This document shows, piece by piece, positions 1-6,021 of a stretch of 16,669 nt of DNA. The stretch covers positions 1-16,669 of the forward strand of contig DAHWHT010000365.1 of assembly GCA_027335515.1 (NCBI GenBank), given 5' to 3'. The notes beneath the pieces were generated by a model. It was not told where the DNA came from. It saw only the letters and a list, made by a program, of their open reading frames with translations, and did no database searches. The translations under genes were made by a program, and so were the position numbers. The stretch is from Clostridia bacterium. GTDB taxonomy: Bacteria > Bacillota_E > RBS10-35 > JAJYVN01. The stretch's first letter is position 1, and each line of letters starts with the position of its first letter.

Positions 1-1
1 C

Positions 2-1111
2 AGTCCGGTGTCCCTCGATCTACGCCGCATCATGCGAAACCGCGGCATTGTGGTGGTCAACCTGGCGGCCGGCGAACTGGGCGACGACAACGCCGCGCTC
101 ATCGGCATCTTGCTCCTGGCCGGCATTTGGGATGCGATCCGTGAGACGCGGGTCCCGACCATGCTGGTGCTAGACGAGGCGCATCGGCTCTTGGGGGAGA
201 CGTTTTTCAGGTTGGTGGCCGAGGGTCGCGAGTATGGAGCGCGGGTGGCCCTTGGGTTGCAGTTCCTGGGCCAGATTGCCGACGACCGGGCGCGCGATAC
301 GGTGCGCGAGTTGGTCCAGAACCTGTTTCTTTTCCGGAGTCAGAACGTGAAGGAAGCGCAGGAGCATTCCCAGTTGTTGGCAAGGGTTTTCGCCAACATG
401 ATCTCGCCTTCTGAGGAAGTCCAGGACATCCTCCAGTTCACCCCGGACGACTTGGTAAACCTCCCCAACTACCACTGTGTGTCCCGTCTCCTCATCGGGG
501 GGCGGCCCCAGCCGGCGTTCCTGGCTGAAACGATCAGGACCGAGCCGCAATGGCAGGGGGCGCCGTGGGGCACCTGCCCTCCGGAGTGGCTGCTGCGTGC
601 CCCCCAGCCCGAGCGTCCGTCTGTGGCCGTCGAGGAGCCGTCCCCGACCACGACGGAAACCGCGAGCGCGGCCGAACCCATCCCCACACCTGCCGCACCA
701 GTGCCGGAGCCGACGGGCGGGGTGGATGCCGAGGACGAAGACGAGATCATTGCCACCATGGCACCGCCCGAGCCCACCGAGGGCGAAGCCCTGGCAGCAG
801 TTTGTCAGAGCGAGACGCAACCGGGGGTAACGGAGAGCGCGGCGGGCGCACCCCGCCATCCACTCCCTGGGGCGTCCGAAGATCGGCCTGAACCAGACGG
901 CGCTGACTGTGCGGCGGCCGTCACAGACGAAGACCTGGAAAAGTTGCGTGAGCGCTTCGGCGCGGATATTGCCGATCAGGCGCTGGCCTCCTTCCATCGG
1001 CAGGCGCCGGGGGCGATTCGCAAACCGGCGGCGTGGCTGTTTGGGGCCGCCTCGCGCATCGAACGCCACAACGCAACGCGGAAGAAGAACGGAGGGGATC
1101 AGCGTGAGTAA
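2..1111 (+). CDS. VirD4/HerA-type conjugation ATPase, C-terminal part (5' end outside window)
   Basis: The reading frame is open through the left edge, so the N-terminus with the Walker A loop is missing. A GTG at 8 is in frame but falls inside the fold and is not the likely start. A Walker B segment, MLVLDEAH, is encoded at 161-184. It is followed by ALGLQFLGQIADD and a block on strand-associated helices and an FRSQN motif, the order seen in the RecA-like core of VirD4/TraG coupling proteins and HerA-type DNA translocases. These are membrane-associated hexameric motors that pump DNA or proteins using ATP. After the core comes a Pro/Glu/Ala-rich linker of about 95 residues and a short helical tail (DEDLEKLRERFG onward). 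The last 8 bases overlap the next gene, which suggests translational coupling. The ATPase class is clear; coupling protein versus HerA-like helicase is not settled without the missing half. Confidence 0.8.
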   Translation, partial: SPVSLDLRRIMRNRGIVVVNLAAGELGDDNAALIGILLLAGIWDAIRETRVPTMLVLDEAHRLLGETFFRLVAEGREYGARVALGLQFLGQIADDRARDTVRELVQNLFLFRSQNVKEAQEHSQLLARVFANMISPSEEVQDILQFTPDDLVNLPNYHCVSRLLIGGRPQPAFLAETIRTEPQWQGAPWGTCPPEWLLRAPQPERPSVAVEEPSPTTTETASAAEPIPTPAAPVPEPTGGVDAEDEDEIIATMAPPEPTEGEALAAVCQSETQPGVTESAAGAPRHPLPGASEDRPEPDGADCAAAVTDEDLEKLRERFGADIADQALASFHRQAPGAIRKPAAWLFGAASRIERHNATRKKNGGDQRE

Positions 1112-2054
1112 GCCGGTGGGCGCGGTGGCTGTCGCTCAGTTCTGGCGCCCGGCATACTGGTCGGAGGCGGAAAAGCCCCCTGAGACGGACGTGCGGAACC
1201 TCGCGTGTGGGTGGCCGCCGAAGACGCACGGCGATGGGGACCCTGGCTTCGCGCTGCAAGATCGGGACCTCGACGTGCTGAGCCGTCTCTGGGCGGCGGG
1301 GGTGCTCAGCACCGAACACCTCCATCGACTTCTCTTCTCCGCCGTCAAAGACCCGTCCGTCGTCTCTCGGCGGTTGCGGCGGCTCTGGGAACTGGGCCTC
1401 TTGCGCAGGTATCGGCCGCATCTTGGGCGCAAGGGGATGGGTTCCGCATCGTACCTCTGGACGCTGAGCCGACTGGGGTTCGCACTGCTTCGCGCCATGG
1501 CCCCGGTATGGTGGACTGCCCGGTGGCCGCACGCGAAGTGGGATCAGCGGCAAGAGGGACGCGAACCTGGTCTGGACATGATCCACAACTTGATTGTGGC
1601 GGACATCGCCACATGGGCAGTCGCCAACCACGCCCGTGAGTGGGTCCATGAAAGCGAACCCGCCTGCAGGATCAGCGCAGGGCGGGTACAGGACGGGGCG
1701 CGGACGAAAGAGTTGACTTTTTTGCCCGACGCCATCCTGACCCGAGACGGAACCCCAGACTGGTTTGTGGAGGTGGAAAGGGCTGCCTACCCGCCCACAT
1801 GGAAAGCAAAGGTGCAAGTCTGGGCGCGGTGGGCCGCGACGAACCGCGCTGGAGCGGCGAATCGGATCCCGGCCGTGATTGTCGTCGCCGGGTTCACCAA
1901 AGACACCCCGCAACGGCGGGAGCGCAGCATCGTGCCGCTGCTCCGTGCCGTCCCAGAGACGCTTATCCCGCACATGCGCATCCTCGACCTGGCGACCTGG
2001 GACCAGACATCGGCCGACCCGCAGATGCAGTCTGTATCCGACTTGCTCCGGTAA
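1104..2054 (+). CDS. Replication-relaxation (Replic_Relax) family protein
   Basis: The start is GTG at 1104, preceded by GGAGGGG at 1091-1097 and overlapping the upstream stop; the frame extends further upstream but without a better site. The product is 316 residues. Residues about 50-125 look like a winged helix: an RDLDVLSRLWAAGVLST helix, then VVSRRLRRLWELGLLRRY, then a wing ending in SYLWTLSRLGFALL. This matches the Replic_Relax family, DNA-binding proteins of plasmids and conjugative elements whose biochemistry is poorly known. The C-terminal half carries LPDAILTRDG (P208-D209) and FVEVER (E223, E225), then K234/K236, an arrangement resembling a PD-(D/E)XK nuclease core. Coupling to a transfer ATPase upstream and a repeat-rich gene-free stretch downstream suggests action on a cis site nearby (inference). 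Confidence 0.82.
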   Translation: MSKPVGAVAVAQFWRPAYWSEAEKPPETDVRNLACGWPPKTHGDGDPGFALQDRDLDVLSRLWAAGVLSTEHLHRLLFSAVKDPSVVSRRLRRLWELGLLRRYRPHLGRKGMGSASYLWTLSRLGFALLRAMAPVWWTARWPHAKWDQRQEGREPGLDMIHNLIVADIATWAVANHAREWVHESEPACRISAGRVQDGARTKELTFLPDAILTRDGTPDWFVEVERAAYPPTWKAKVQVWARWAATNRAGAANRIPAVIVVAGFTKDTPQRRERSIVPLLRAVPETLIPHMRILDLATWDQTSADPQMQSVSDLLR

Positions 2055-2278
2055 CCGGCCGCAAATCCCTGTTTGGCCGATCCCGGAGGCGGCGGACCCC
2101 GGAGGTGGCTGAGTCTGAGTTTCGTTGCTCTTTGAAAGGAAACCTCCACCCGATCCAACAGCCCAACACCCGACCGGCGGAATCAGCCACTGCAGGAATC
2201 AGCCAGCAGCCGGAACCCCCCGCCGCCCCGCCGGGCCATGGCGCACACCGGACAGCGCCCCCTATCCCCCCCACGCAT

Positions 2279-2347
2279 CGAGGAAGTGTCCCTCCCCCCT
2301 TTTCGCTTCGCTCAGCCCTTCGGGCCGGGGGGAGGGACACTTCCTCG
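2279..2347. repeat. Perfect 21-bp inverted repeat, 27-nt spacer
   Basis: Arms are 2279-2299 (begins CGAGGAAGTGTCCC) and 2327-2347 (its exact reverse complement). The 27-nt spacer contains TTTTCGCTTCG and a nested small hairpin GCCC-TTC-GGGC. As RNA this would be a very stable hairpin and could terminate transcription from both sides. As DNA it could be a cruciform or a protein-binding dyad. No flanking target-site duplication is visible, so it does not look like a simple insertion element. Confidence 0.85.
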
Positions 2348-2350
2348 ACC

Positions 2351-2375
2351 GCCAACACAACTGCGTTGTGCTGGC
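2351..2375. repeat. Near-perfect 11-bp palindrome beside the long inverted repeat
   Basis: The arms GCCAACACAAC (2351-2361) and GTTGTGCTGGC (2365-2375) match at 10 of 11 positions around a TGC centre. It lies 3 bases after the 21-bp inverted repeat. Short-spacer dyads like this are typical of sites bound by dimeric proteins, for example relaxase accessory proteins or repressors. Confidence 0.7.
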
Positions 2376-2484
2376 TTGCGTGGGTGGGGGTGGCGAGCAT
2401 TGGAAATGCGAGCCAGTGTGCGCTGTCAAGGCGGGGCGGCGGGGGGAGAGAGGTTGGCGGTCGAGGACACCAGCAGGGAGCAGT

Positions 2485-2694
2485 GAGAGGAGCAGGAGAC
2501 AAAGGCAAGAGACAGAGAGCAGGAGACCGGAGCAGAGAGCAGGGGCAAGAGACCGGAGCAGGGAGCAGGGACAGAAGACAAAGACAGGGAGCAGGGCCAG
2601 AGACCGGAGCGGGAGACGGGGAACGGGAGCAAAGAGACAAGAAGCAGAGACCGGAGCATCAGGGGCAGGAGCAAGAGCAAGGGGCGGAAGGCGG
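2485..2694 (+). repeat. Purine-rich degenerate tandem repeat, nearly T-free
   Basis: There is a single T (2659) in these 210 bases, and none in 2485-2658. The sequence is built from variants of GAGCAGGGAGCAGG, AAGACAGAGA and GAGACCGGAG. The exact 10-mer GAGACCGGAG occurs four times, at 2523, 2549, 2600 and 2647, with steps of 26, 51 and 47, so a loose period near 25 bases. Several GGG runs occur at 2588-2636. All forward frames translate to Arg/Gly/Gln/Glu-rich low complexity, so I do not call it coding. Confidence 0.85.
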
Positions 2695-2711
2695 TCCGGG
2701 AGGTGGGGTGC

Positions 2712-3200
2712 GTGAGCGAAGGCGGTAGTGAGGGCGTGCATCCGGTGGGTCCGCGGTCTGTCTGGCTGATTGGCGATGCTCAGGACTGGGTAGCATCAGC
2801 GGTGATCGACCAGGGGTTGACGGTGCGTTGGGGTGCAAGGGCTGAGGACGTGCCGGGTGATGCGACCAAAGCCGACGCTGGCATCCTAGTGTTATCCCGG
2901 TCAGACATCATCCCGGCAGACCTCCTGGCCCAACTGGCACCGGCCTGGGCGATCCTCCAGTCCGTACCTGGTTGGGGAGGCCGGCGAGTGGAGCGAGCGG
3001 CGGCGGCGGCCCTCTCGGTCATCCCGAACTGCCGGTTCGTCCCGCTTCCAGACCAGTCCTGGACCCGTCGAGCGCGCTCGGCCGGTATTCAGACCCGAGA
3101 GTCCCTGGCAGAGATCCTTGCAGCCCTTGGGCTGCCGGGCATCGTCCCTCCGGACCGGCTTCCCGGTACGGCCAGGGCCCGAACCCGGAGGGGTGCATGA
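2712..3200 (+). CDS. Unrecognised 162-residue protein, possible pseudo-receiver/Rossmann-like fold
   Basis: I start at GTG 2712 because GGAGGTGG (2699-2706) sits just upstream; an in-frame GTG at 2703 lies inside that ribosome site. I do not recognise the family. The first hundred residues alternate hydrophobic strands and helices: SVWLIGD, then a helix, then LTVRWGARAEDV, then ADAGILVLSRSD. This pattern resembles the N-terminal domain of the TadZ/CpaE-like protein at 7401 (PIFLIGV ... ADAVIVWV), which in that family is a receiver-like domain without a conserved phosphorylation site. The C-terminus is basic (TARARTRRGA). No signal peptide or membrane segment is seen. It follows the purine repeat directly and is followed 16 bases later by a small membrane gene, so the two probably form a unit. 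Confidence 0.7.
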   Translation: MSEGGSEGVHPVGPRSVWLIGDAQDWVASAVIDQGLTVRWGARAEDVPGDATKADAGILVLSRSDIIPADLLAQLAPAWAILQSVPGWGGRRVERAAAAALSVIPNCRFVPLPDQSWTRRARSAGIQTRESLAEILAALGLPGIVPPDRLPGTARARTRRGA

Positions 3201-3216
3201 CGAGGAGGTGTTTTGC

Positions 3217-3378
3217 GTGACGGAGACGGGCAAAGCCGGCGCGGTGCTGTTGGCGGTCACGTTCCTGCTTGGCCTTCCCATCTTCTTCGGGTCCCGGTCT
3301 CTGGAACTGCTGGCGCTGGCGGCGGCGGCGGGGATGCTGAGCGCGGCGTTCAGCGTGGCGGCGATGCTGGGGTCCTGA
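3217..3378 (+). CDS. Small two-helix membrane protein (53 aa)
   Basis: The start is GTG at 3217, with GAGGAGGTG at 3202-3210 as ribosome site. Frames further upstream in the same register overlap the previous gene and have no better site. The product begins VTETGKAG and then has two hydrophobic stretches, roughly residues 8-24 (AVLLAVTFLLGLPIFFG) and 29-50 (LELLALAAAAGMLSAAFSVAAM), with a short polar turn SRS between them, so it should be a membrane hairpin. I recognise no family. Small membrane hairpins are common in conjugation and envelope operons. Confidence 0.72.
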   Translation: MTETGKAGAVLLAVTFLLGLPIFFGSRSLELLALAAAAGMLSAAFSVAAMLGS

Positions 3379-3466
3379 TGCACCTGGAAAGCCATGCTGG
3401 CCAAGGAACGGAGCCCGCTTCCGGGCACCGCCGCCGCGTTCCGGGAGCGTACCCGCCGTCGCGTTC

Positions 3467-3511
3467 GGTCAAGGGTGCGCCGGTGCCCGGTCGGCCTTGC
3501 CGCCCTTGACC
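3467..3511 (+). other. Strong RNA stem-loop
   Basis: GGTCAAGGG (3467-3475) pairs perfectly with CCCTTGACC (3503-3511), and a G-U and a G-C pair extend the stem inward to 11. The 23-base loop is itself GC-rich. There is no U-tract after it. A third copy of GCCCTTGAC at 3638-3646 could compete for the same left arm, so two alternative folds can be drawn. Confidence 0.55.
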
Positions 3512-3543
3512 TGGCCGCTCCTGCCGGGTCTTTTGGGAGGAAA

Positions 3544-3568
3544 CGGCGGCGAGGAGAAAGCGCCGCCG
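3544..3568 (+). terminator. Hairpin, possible terminator
   Basis: CGGCGGCG (3544-3551) and CGCCGCCG (3561-3568) form an 8-bp perfect stem with a 9-base purine-rich loop, followed by CTCTTCTG. It could end the transcript of the 3217 gene, although it lies about 165 bases downstream of that stop. Confidence 0.4.
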
Positions 3569-3695
3569 CTCTTCTGAGAGAGCCCGCCGTGCCGCTGGGC
3601 GCAAGGGGTTCCCCGCTACGCGGCTGCCCTGCGGACAGCCCTTGACGCCGCGCGGCGGTGGCGGGCGGGTCGGGCCTAAACGGCGGCGCCTTGGT

Positions 3696-3883
3696 GCTGA
3701 CGGGCCGAGCACTAGAGACACAACGCCGGTCCAGCACTGAGACAAAAACCACTGACAGGCCGTTCTGGCCACTACTGACGCCCGCTAGAGCAACTGGCAC
3801 AAGACAAAACCCCAACCCGCCACCACGAAGTGCTGACACCTGAACCCCCGGCACGCTGTAGAGTGTCAGTGAGGGCTGACGGG
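3696..3883 (+). repeat. RCTGAC hexamer cluster, candidate parC/iterons
   Basis: RCTGAC occurs at 3696, 3751, 3774, 3832 and 3875, and inverted (GTCAGT) at 3865, with a near-match ACTGAG at 3736. The 9-mer GCTGACGGG occurs at both ends (3696-3704 and 3875-3883), and AGACAAAA occurs at 3740-3747 and 3802-3809. ParM-type segregation cassettes commonly have their centromere as short repeats just upstream of the actin gene, bound by the ParR adaptor. The spacing here is irregular, so the assignment is inference. Confidence 0.45.
3833..3862 (+). promoter_or_regulatory. Weak sigma70-like promoter candidate for the actin cassette
   Basis: CTGACA (3833-3838) matches five of six -35 consensus bases and TGTAGA (3857-3862) three of six -10 bases, with an 18-base spacer. 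It overlaps one of the RCTGAC hexamers, which would allow autoregulation by the adaptor protein. The -10 match is poor. Confidence 0.25.
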
Positions 3884-3938
3884 TTGTGCCGTAGCCCAAC
3901 GAGATCAAGGCGTGCAACTGTCATGGGAGGTTGAGCGG

Positions 3939-4913
3939 ATGCAGGCCATTGGAGTCGATGTTGGCTACGGTGCGGTGAAGTGGGCGGGGAGTCTGGGGCG
4001 GGGCACGTTCGCCTCGGCGTGGGCGCCCTACGTCGGCGGCGCGGAGACCTGGGGTATTGGCACGGCGGACCGCCCGTTGATGGTGGATGGGCGGGCCGTG
4101 CTGGTTGGGGACCGGGCAGCTTCCCGGCCGGGTGCTCACCGCCCGTTTGCCGACGGACGCCTGGCGGACTCGGATGCGCTGCCGTTGCTGGCGCAGGCAC
4201 TCTGGGCGGCAGGGGTGCAGGGCGACGTGGTGCTCGGCAGCGGCACGCCGCTGGGCATGTTCGCCCAGGAGCGGGATGCCGCCCGGTCCGCACTGGAGGG
4301 GCGGGCGCTGATCTTGGGCGACGGCACCCACCAGACGACCGTGCGCATCGCCCGGCTGGTGCTCCGTCCGCAGGGGGTCGGGGCGGCACTGTTCCTGGCG
4401 TCACAGGCCAGGCTGCCGCAGGGCACCGGCTACCTGGTGCTGATCGACGTGGGCACCCGCACGACGGACGTGCTGACGCTGGAGGCCGGCGACCTCTCCC
4501 CCGTGATGCCCCTGTGCTTCTCCTTGGAGGCGGGGGCAGCCACAGCGGCCGAGTCCCTGGCCGCGTCGGCCCAGGCGGCGATGGGTCACCTGCCCCCGGC
4601 CGACCTAGCACTGGCGGCACTCCGGCAGCCGGTCCCCTGGCGGGGCCAGCCCATTGGAGGAACCGAGGCCGGGCCGCACTTGGGTTCCCTGGCTGCGGGC
4701 ATCCGGGACGAGGTGCGGCGCCGGTTTGGCCCGGATGCGGGCCGGGTGCTGGCGAAGGCCGTCGTCGGAGGCGGCGGGGTCCTGCTGGCGGATAAGCTTG
4801 CGGACGTGTTACCAGGCCAGGCGGTGCCGGTGTCGCCGGAGGAGGCCGTCTTCGCCAACGCCCTTGGCTTCGCCCGTGCTGCTGGGCGGGCCGCCGACCG
4901 GGGGGTGGCGTAG
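3939..4913 (+). CDS. ParM/Alp-like actin-fold ATPase
   Basis: The start is ATG at 3939, with GGGAGG at 3925-3930; an in-frame CTG/GTG region upstream would overlap that site. The 324-residue product has the three actin signatures in order: phosphate-1 loop GVDVGYGAVKW (residues 5-15), phosphate-2 loop IDVGTRTTDV (about 169-178) and an adenosine motif VVGGGG (275-280). Bacterial actin-like proteins of this length on plasmids polymerise with ATP and push DNA copies apart. The upstream hexamer cluster and the two small downstream genes fit a parC-parM-parR layout. It is not MreB or FtsA by context or length. It could instead serve an intracellular positioning role for the surface module, but segregation is the simpler reading. 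Confidence 0.85.
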   Translation: MQAIGVDVGYGAVKWAGSLGRGTFASAWAPYVGGAETWGIGTADRPLMVDGRAVLVGDRAASRPGAHRPFADGRLADSDALPLLAQALWAAGVQGDVVLGSGTPLGMFAQERDAARSALEGRALILGDGTHQTTVRIARLVLRPQGVGAALFLASQARLPQGTGYLVLIDVGTRTTDVLTLEAGDLSPVMPLCFSLEAGAATAAESLAASAQAAMGHLPPADLALAALRQPVPWRGQPIGGTEAGPHLGSLAAGIRDEVRRRFGPDAGRVLAKAVVGGGGVLLADKLADVLPGQAVPVSPEEAVFANALGFARAAGRAADRGVA

Positions 4914-4915
4914 CC

Positions 4916-5227
4916 GTGGCGGCGGACGCGATCCAGTTTCGGGTGACAATCAGCCGCCGGTCCCCGCTCTATGCGGCACTGGCCCCACTCCAGCCCGCAG
5001 AGCGGCCGGCAACTCTGCTCCGGCTGGCCGAGGCCGGGATGGGGCCGGCGGGCGTCCCAGCACTGGCGGAACTCCGCCGCATCGCGGACGCAATAGAGCG
5101 ACTGGTGGCCGGAGGAGGTCTAGCGCCTACGGCGGCGACAGGACCAGCCAAGGAGCCGGAACTGGCGCTTGGCGGCGGGGACCCGAGGGAGACAGCGCTG
5201 GACAAGGCGTTTGGTGACGAGGAGTGA
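4916..5227 (+). CDS. ParR-like adaptor candidate (103 aa)
   Basis: GTG at 4916 lies 2 bases after the actin stop, so the two are surely cotranscribed. The N-terminus IQFRVTISRR is a strand-like segment followed by the helix SPLYAALAPLQPAERPATLLRLAEAGM, a pattern like the ribbon-helix-helix of ParR/StbB centromere-binding proteins. A second helix (VPALAELRRIADAIERLVAGG) follows, then a Pro/Ala/Gly-rich tail ending in the acidic helix ETALDKAFGDEE. In characterised ParR proteins the C-terminal tail contacts the actin filament, so this end is a candidate contact. The call rests on position and fold pattern rather than clear sequence similarity. Confidence 0.6.
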   Translation: MAADAIQFRVTISRRSPLYAALAPLQPAERPATLLRLAEAGMGPAGVPALAELRRIADAIERLVAGGGLAPTAATGPAKEPELALGGGDPRETALDKAFGDEE

Positions 5228-5232
5228 GTGGC

Positions 5233-5478
5233 ATGAGCAGGACCACGGGCGCACCGCTAGTTGTGCGGCTGGATGCCGATGCGGATGCCGCCCTCGCGGC
5301 GCTGTGCGAAAGCTGGCGGTGTGGGAAGGCGGATGCGGTCCGTCGGGCGCTACGCGAAGCGGTGGGCACTGGGGCGACCCTGCGGGGTATCCGGGATGCG
5401 GTGGCGGAGATCGAAGTTGCCTTGGCTGCCGACGCGACGGCCCGGAACTTGGCCGCCTGGGCAATGAGAGAGGAGTGA
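5233..5478 (+). CDS. Ribbon-helix-helix (CopG/Arc-type) DNA-binding protein
   Basis: I start at ATG 5233 (MSRTTG) with GAGGAG just upstream (5219-5224); an earlier GTG at 5224 overlaps the preceding stop and the ribosome site. Residues about 8-45 give a textbook ribbon-helix-helix: strand LVVRLDADA, helix DAALAALCESW, turn, then KADAVRRALREAV. The rest is helical (LRGIRDAVAEIEVALAADATARNLAAW) and may form a dimer extension. Such proteins bind short repeats as dimers and often repress their own operon. As the third gene of the actin cassette it could be the true centromere-binding protein, a co-binder, or a repressor acting on the RCTGAC cluster. Confidence 0.85.
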   Translation: MSRTTGAPLVVRLDADADAALAALCESWRCGKADAVRRALREAVGTGATLRGIRDAVAEIEVALAADATARNLAAWAMREE

Positions 5479-5483
5479 GCGCG

Positions 5484-5924
5484 ATGTACGCATACGGAGC
5501 TACTGGACGCTACCCTGGGGTGCCGTACCGGCCCCTGCGGCGGTGGCGGCCCCTCTTCTTGGTCTGGTGGGCCATCGCGGCGCTGGGGACGTTCGCCATC
5601 GCGCGGCTGCATGACCACGCCACCTGGATCTATCTCTTGCACTGGTCCCCTGCGCTGCTGGCCTTTGCGGCTGTCATCGCTCTGGCCCAGCAGAGCACCT
5701 GCCTGTTCACCGCAGGCGTCGTTTCGCTCTTCATCCCGCGCTGGAAGCAGGTTTCGGGTCCGCTCATGGGGCGCGGGTTGGTCCTCGGCCTGGTGACCGT
5801 GTTCCTTGTGTTGCCCGCCGTGGCGGTTGGGTTTTCGATGGCTCTGCATCCTGGGTGGATGCACCCGGTATCACCCGGCGGCGAGCCGCTGTACGGAGCC
5901 GCGCCGCCACCTCTGGCTGGGTGA
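5484..5924 (+). CDS. Integral membrane protein, unknown function (146 aa)
   Basis: ATG at 5484 follows the previous stop by 5 bases with AGGAG at 5471-5475. An N-terminal Tyr/Gly/Pro/Arg-rich segment (MYAYGATGRYPGVPYRPLRRW) is followed by about three membrane helices: residues 24-42 (LFLVWWAIAALGTFAIA), 50-75 and 100-125 (LVLGLVTVFLVLPAVAVGFSMAL). A basic loop, PRWKQ, lies between the last two. The tail is Pro/Gly-rich. I recognise no family. It is the first gene of the envelope-related block and is followed by a hairpin and a transglycosylase. Confidence 0.8.
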   Translation: MYAYGATGRYPGVPYRPLRRWRPLFLVWWAIAALGTFAIARLHDHATWIYLLHWSPALLAFAAVIALAQQSTCLFTAGVVSLFIPRWKQVSGPLMGRGLVLGLVTVFLVLPAVAVGFSMALHPGWMHPVSPGGEPLYGAAPPPLAG

Positions 5925-5939
5925 CTGGGAGGGGGCAGA

Positions 5940-5995
5940 GGGGCAATCGGGTGGGGTCTTTAGCGCGGGGCCGCCGGGGATGGACTGGCGGCCTT
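5940..5995 (+). terminator. Twin intergenic module A: conserved 18-mer plus hairpin
   Basis: GGGGCAATCGGGTGGGGTC (5940-5958) begins 16 bases after the stop at 5924 and is followed by a 7-bp stem (5969-5975 with 5987-5993) and then TTCGTG. The same arrangement, with one G fewer in the motif, occurs at 8925-8978, also 16 bases after a stop. The hairpin has no U-tract, so it could be a terminator or an mRNA-processing or protein-binding element. Confidence 0.5.
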
Positions 5996-6021
5996 CGTGT
6001 TGCTGAGGGGAGGTGTAGGCG

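Larger units (their letters stand above)
2055..2711 (+). other. Gene-free stretch with inverted repeats and purine tract (candidate oriT/cis region)
   Basis: No frame here has both a plausible start with a ribosome site and protein-like composition. The open frames are Arg/Gly/Glu-rich low-complexity translations. From left to right it holds an 11-bp direct repeat GGAATCAGCCA (2179-2189 and 2195-2205), a perfect 21-bp inverted repeat (2279-2347), an 11-bp near-palindrome (2351-2375), and a purine-rich degenerate repeat (2485-2694). Its position directly after a Replic_Relax gene is compatible with a transfer origin or replication-associated site, but I see no known nic-site sequence. Confidence 0.5.
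3379..3938 (+). other. Gene-free stretch: strong hairpins followed by hexamer cluster upstream of actin gene
   Basis: No convincing gene is present on either strand; open frames are Arg/Pro-rich and lack ribosome sites. The left part (3420-3660) folds well on paper, with a stem of 9 perfect pairs extendable to 11 (3467-3477 with 3501-3511), an 8-bp stem (3544-3551 with 3561-3568) and smaller ones such as CCGC-TAC-GCGG. The right part (3690-3890) has a cluster of RCTGAC hexamers and a repeated AGACAAAA. The right part is a candidate centromere for the following cassette; the left part could be a terminator set or a structured RNA. Confidence 0.5.

Noticed and set aside
921..1973. Long open frame on the minus strand opposite the Replic_Relax gene
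   Set aside because: Arg/Pro-rich translation without any domain, no ribosome site, and it is the antisense of a well-supported gene; long antisense frames are usual in GC-rich DNA.
2279..2347. Insertion sequence or MITE ends
   Set aside because: The 69-bp span is short, no transposase is present and no target-site duplication is seen at the flanks; a dispersed repeat cannot be excluded without the genome.
2485..2694. CRISPR-like array
   Set aside because: The repeats are degenerate, not separated by unique spacers of constant length, and no cas gene is present.
1799..2728. Open + frame spanning the end of the Replic_Relax gene and the purine repeat
   Set aside because: The translation is low-complexity Gly/Arg/Gln/Glu through the purine repeat and shifted frame before it; no ribosome site.
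3394..3645. Small + open frame in the gene-free stretch
   Set aside because: Arg/Ala/Pro-rich, no ribosome site, and it overlaps strong hairpins.
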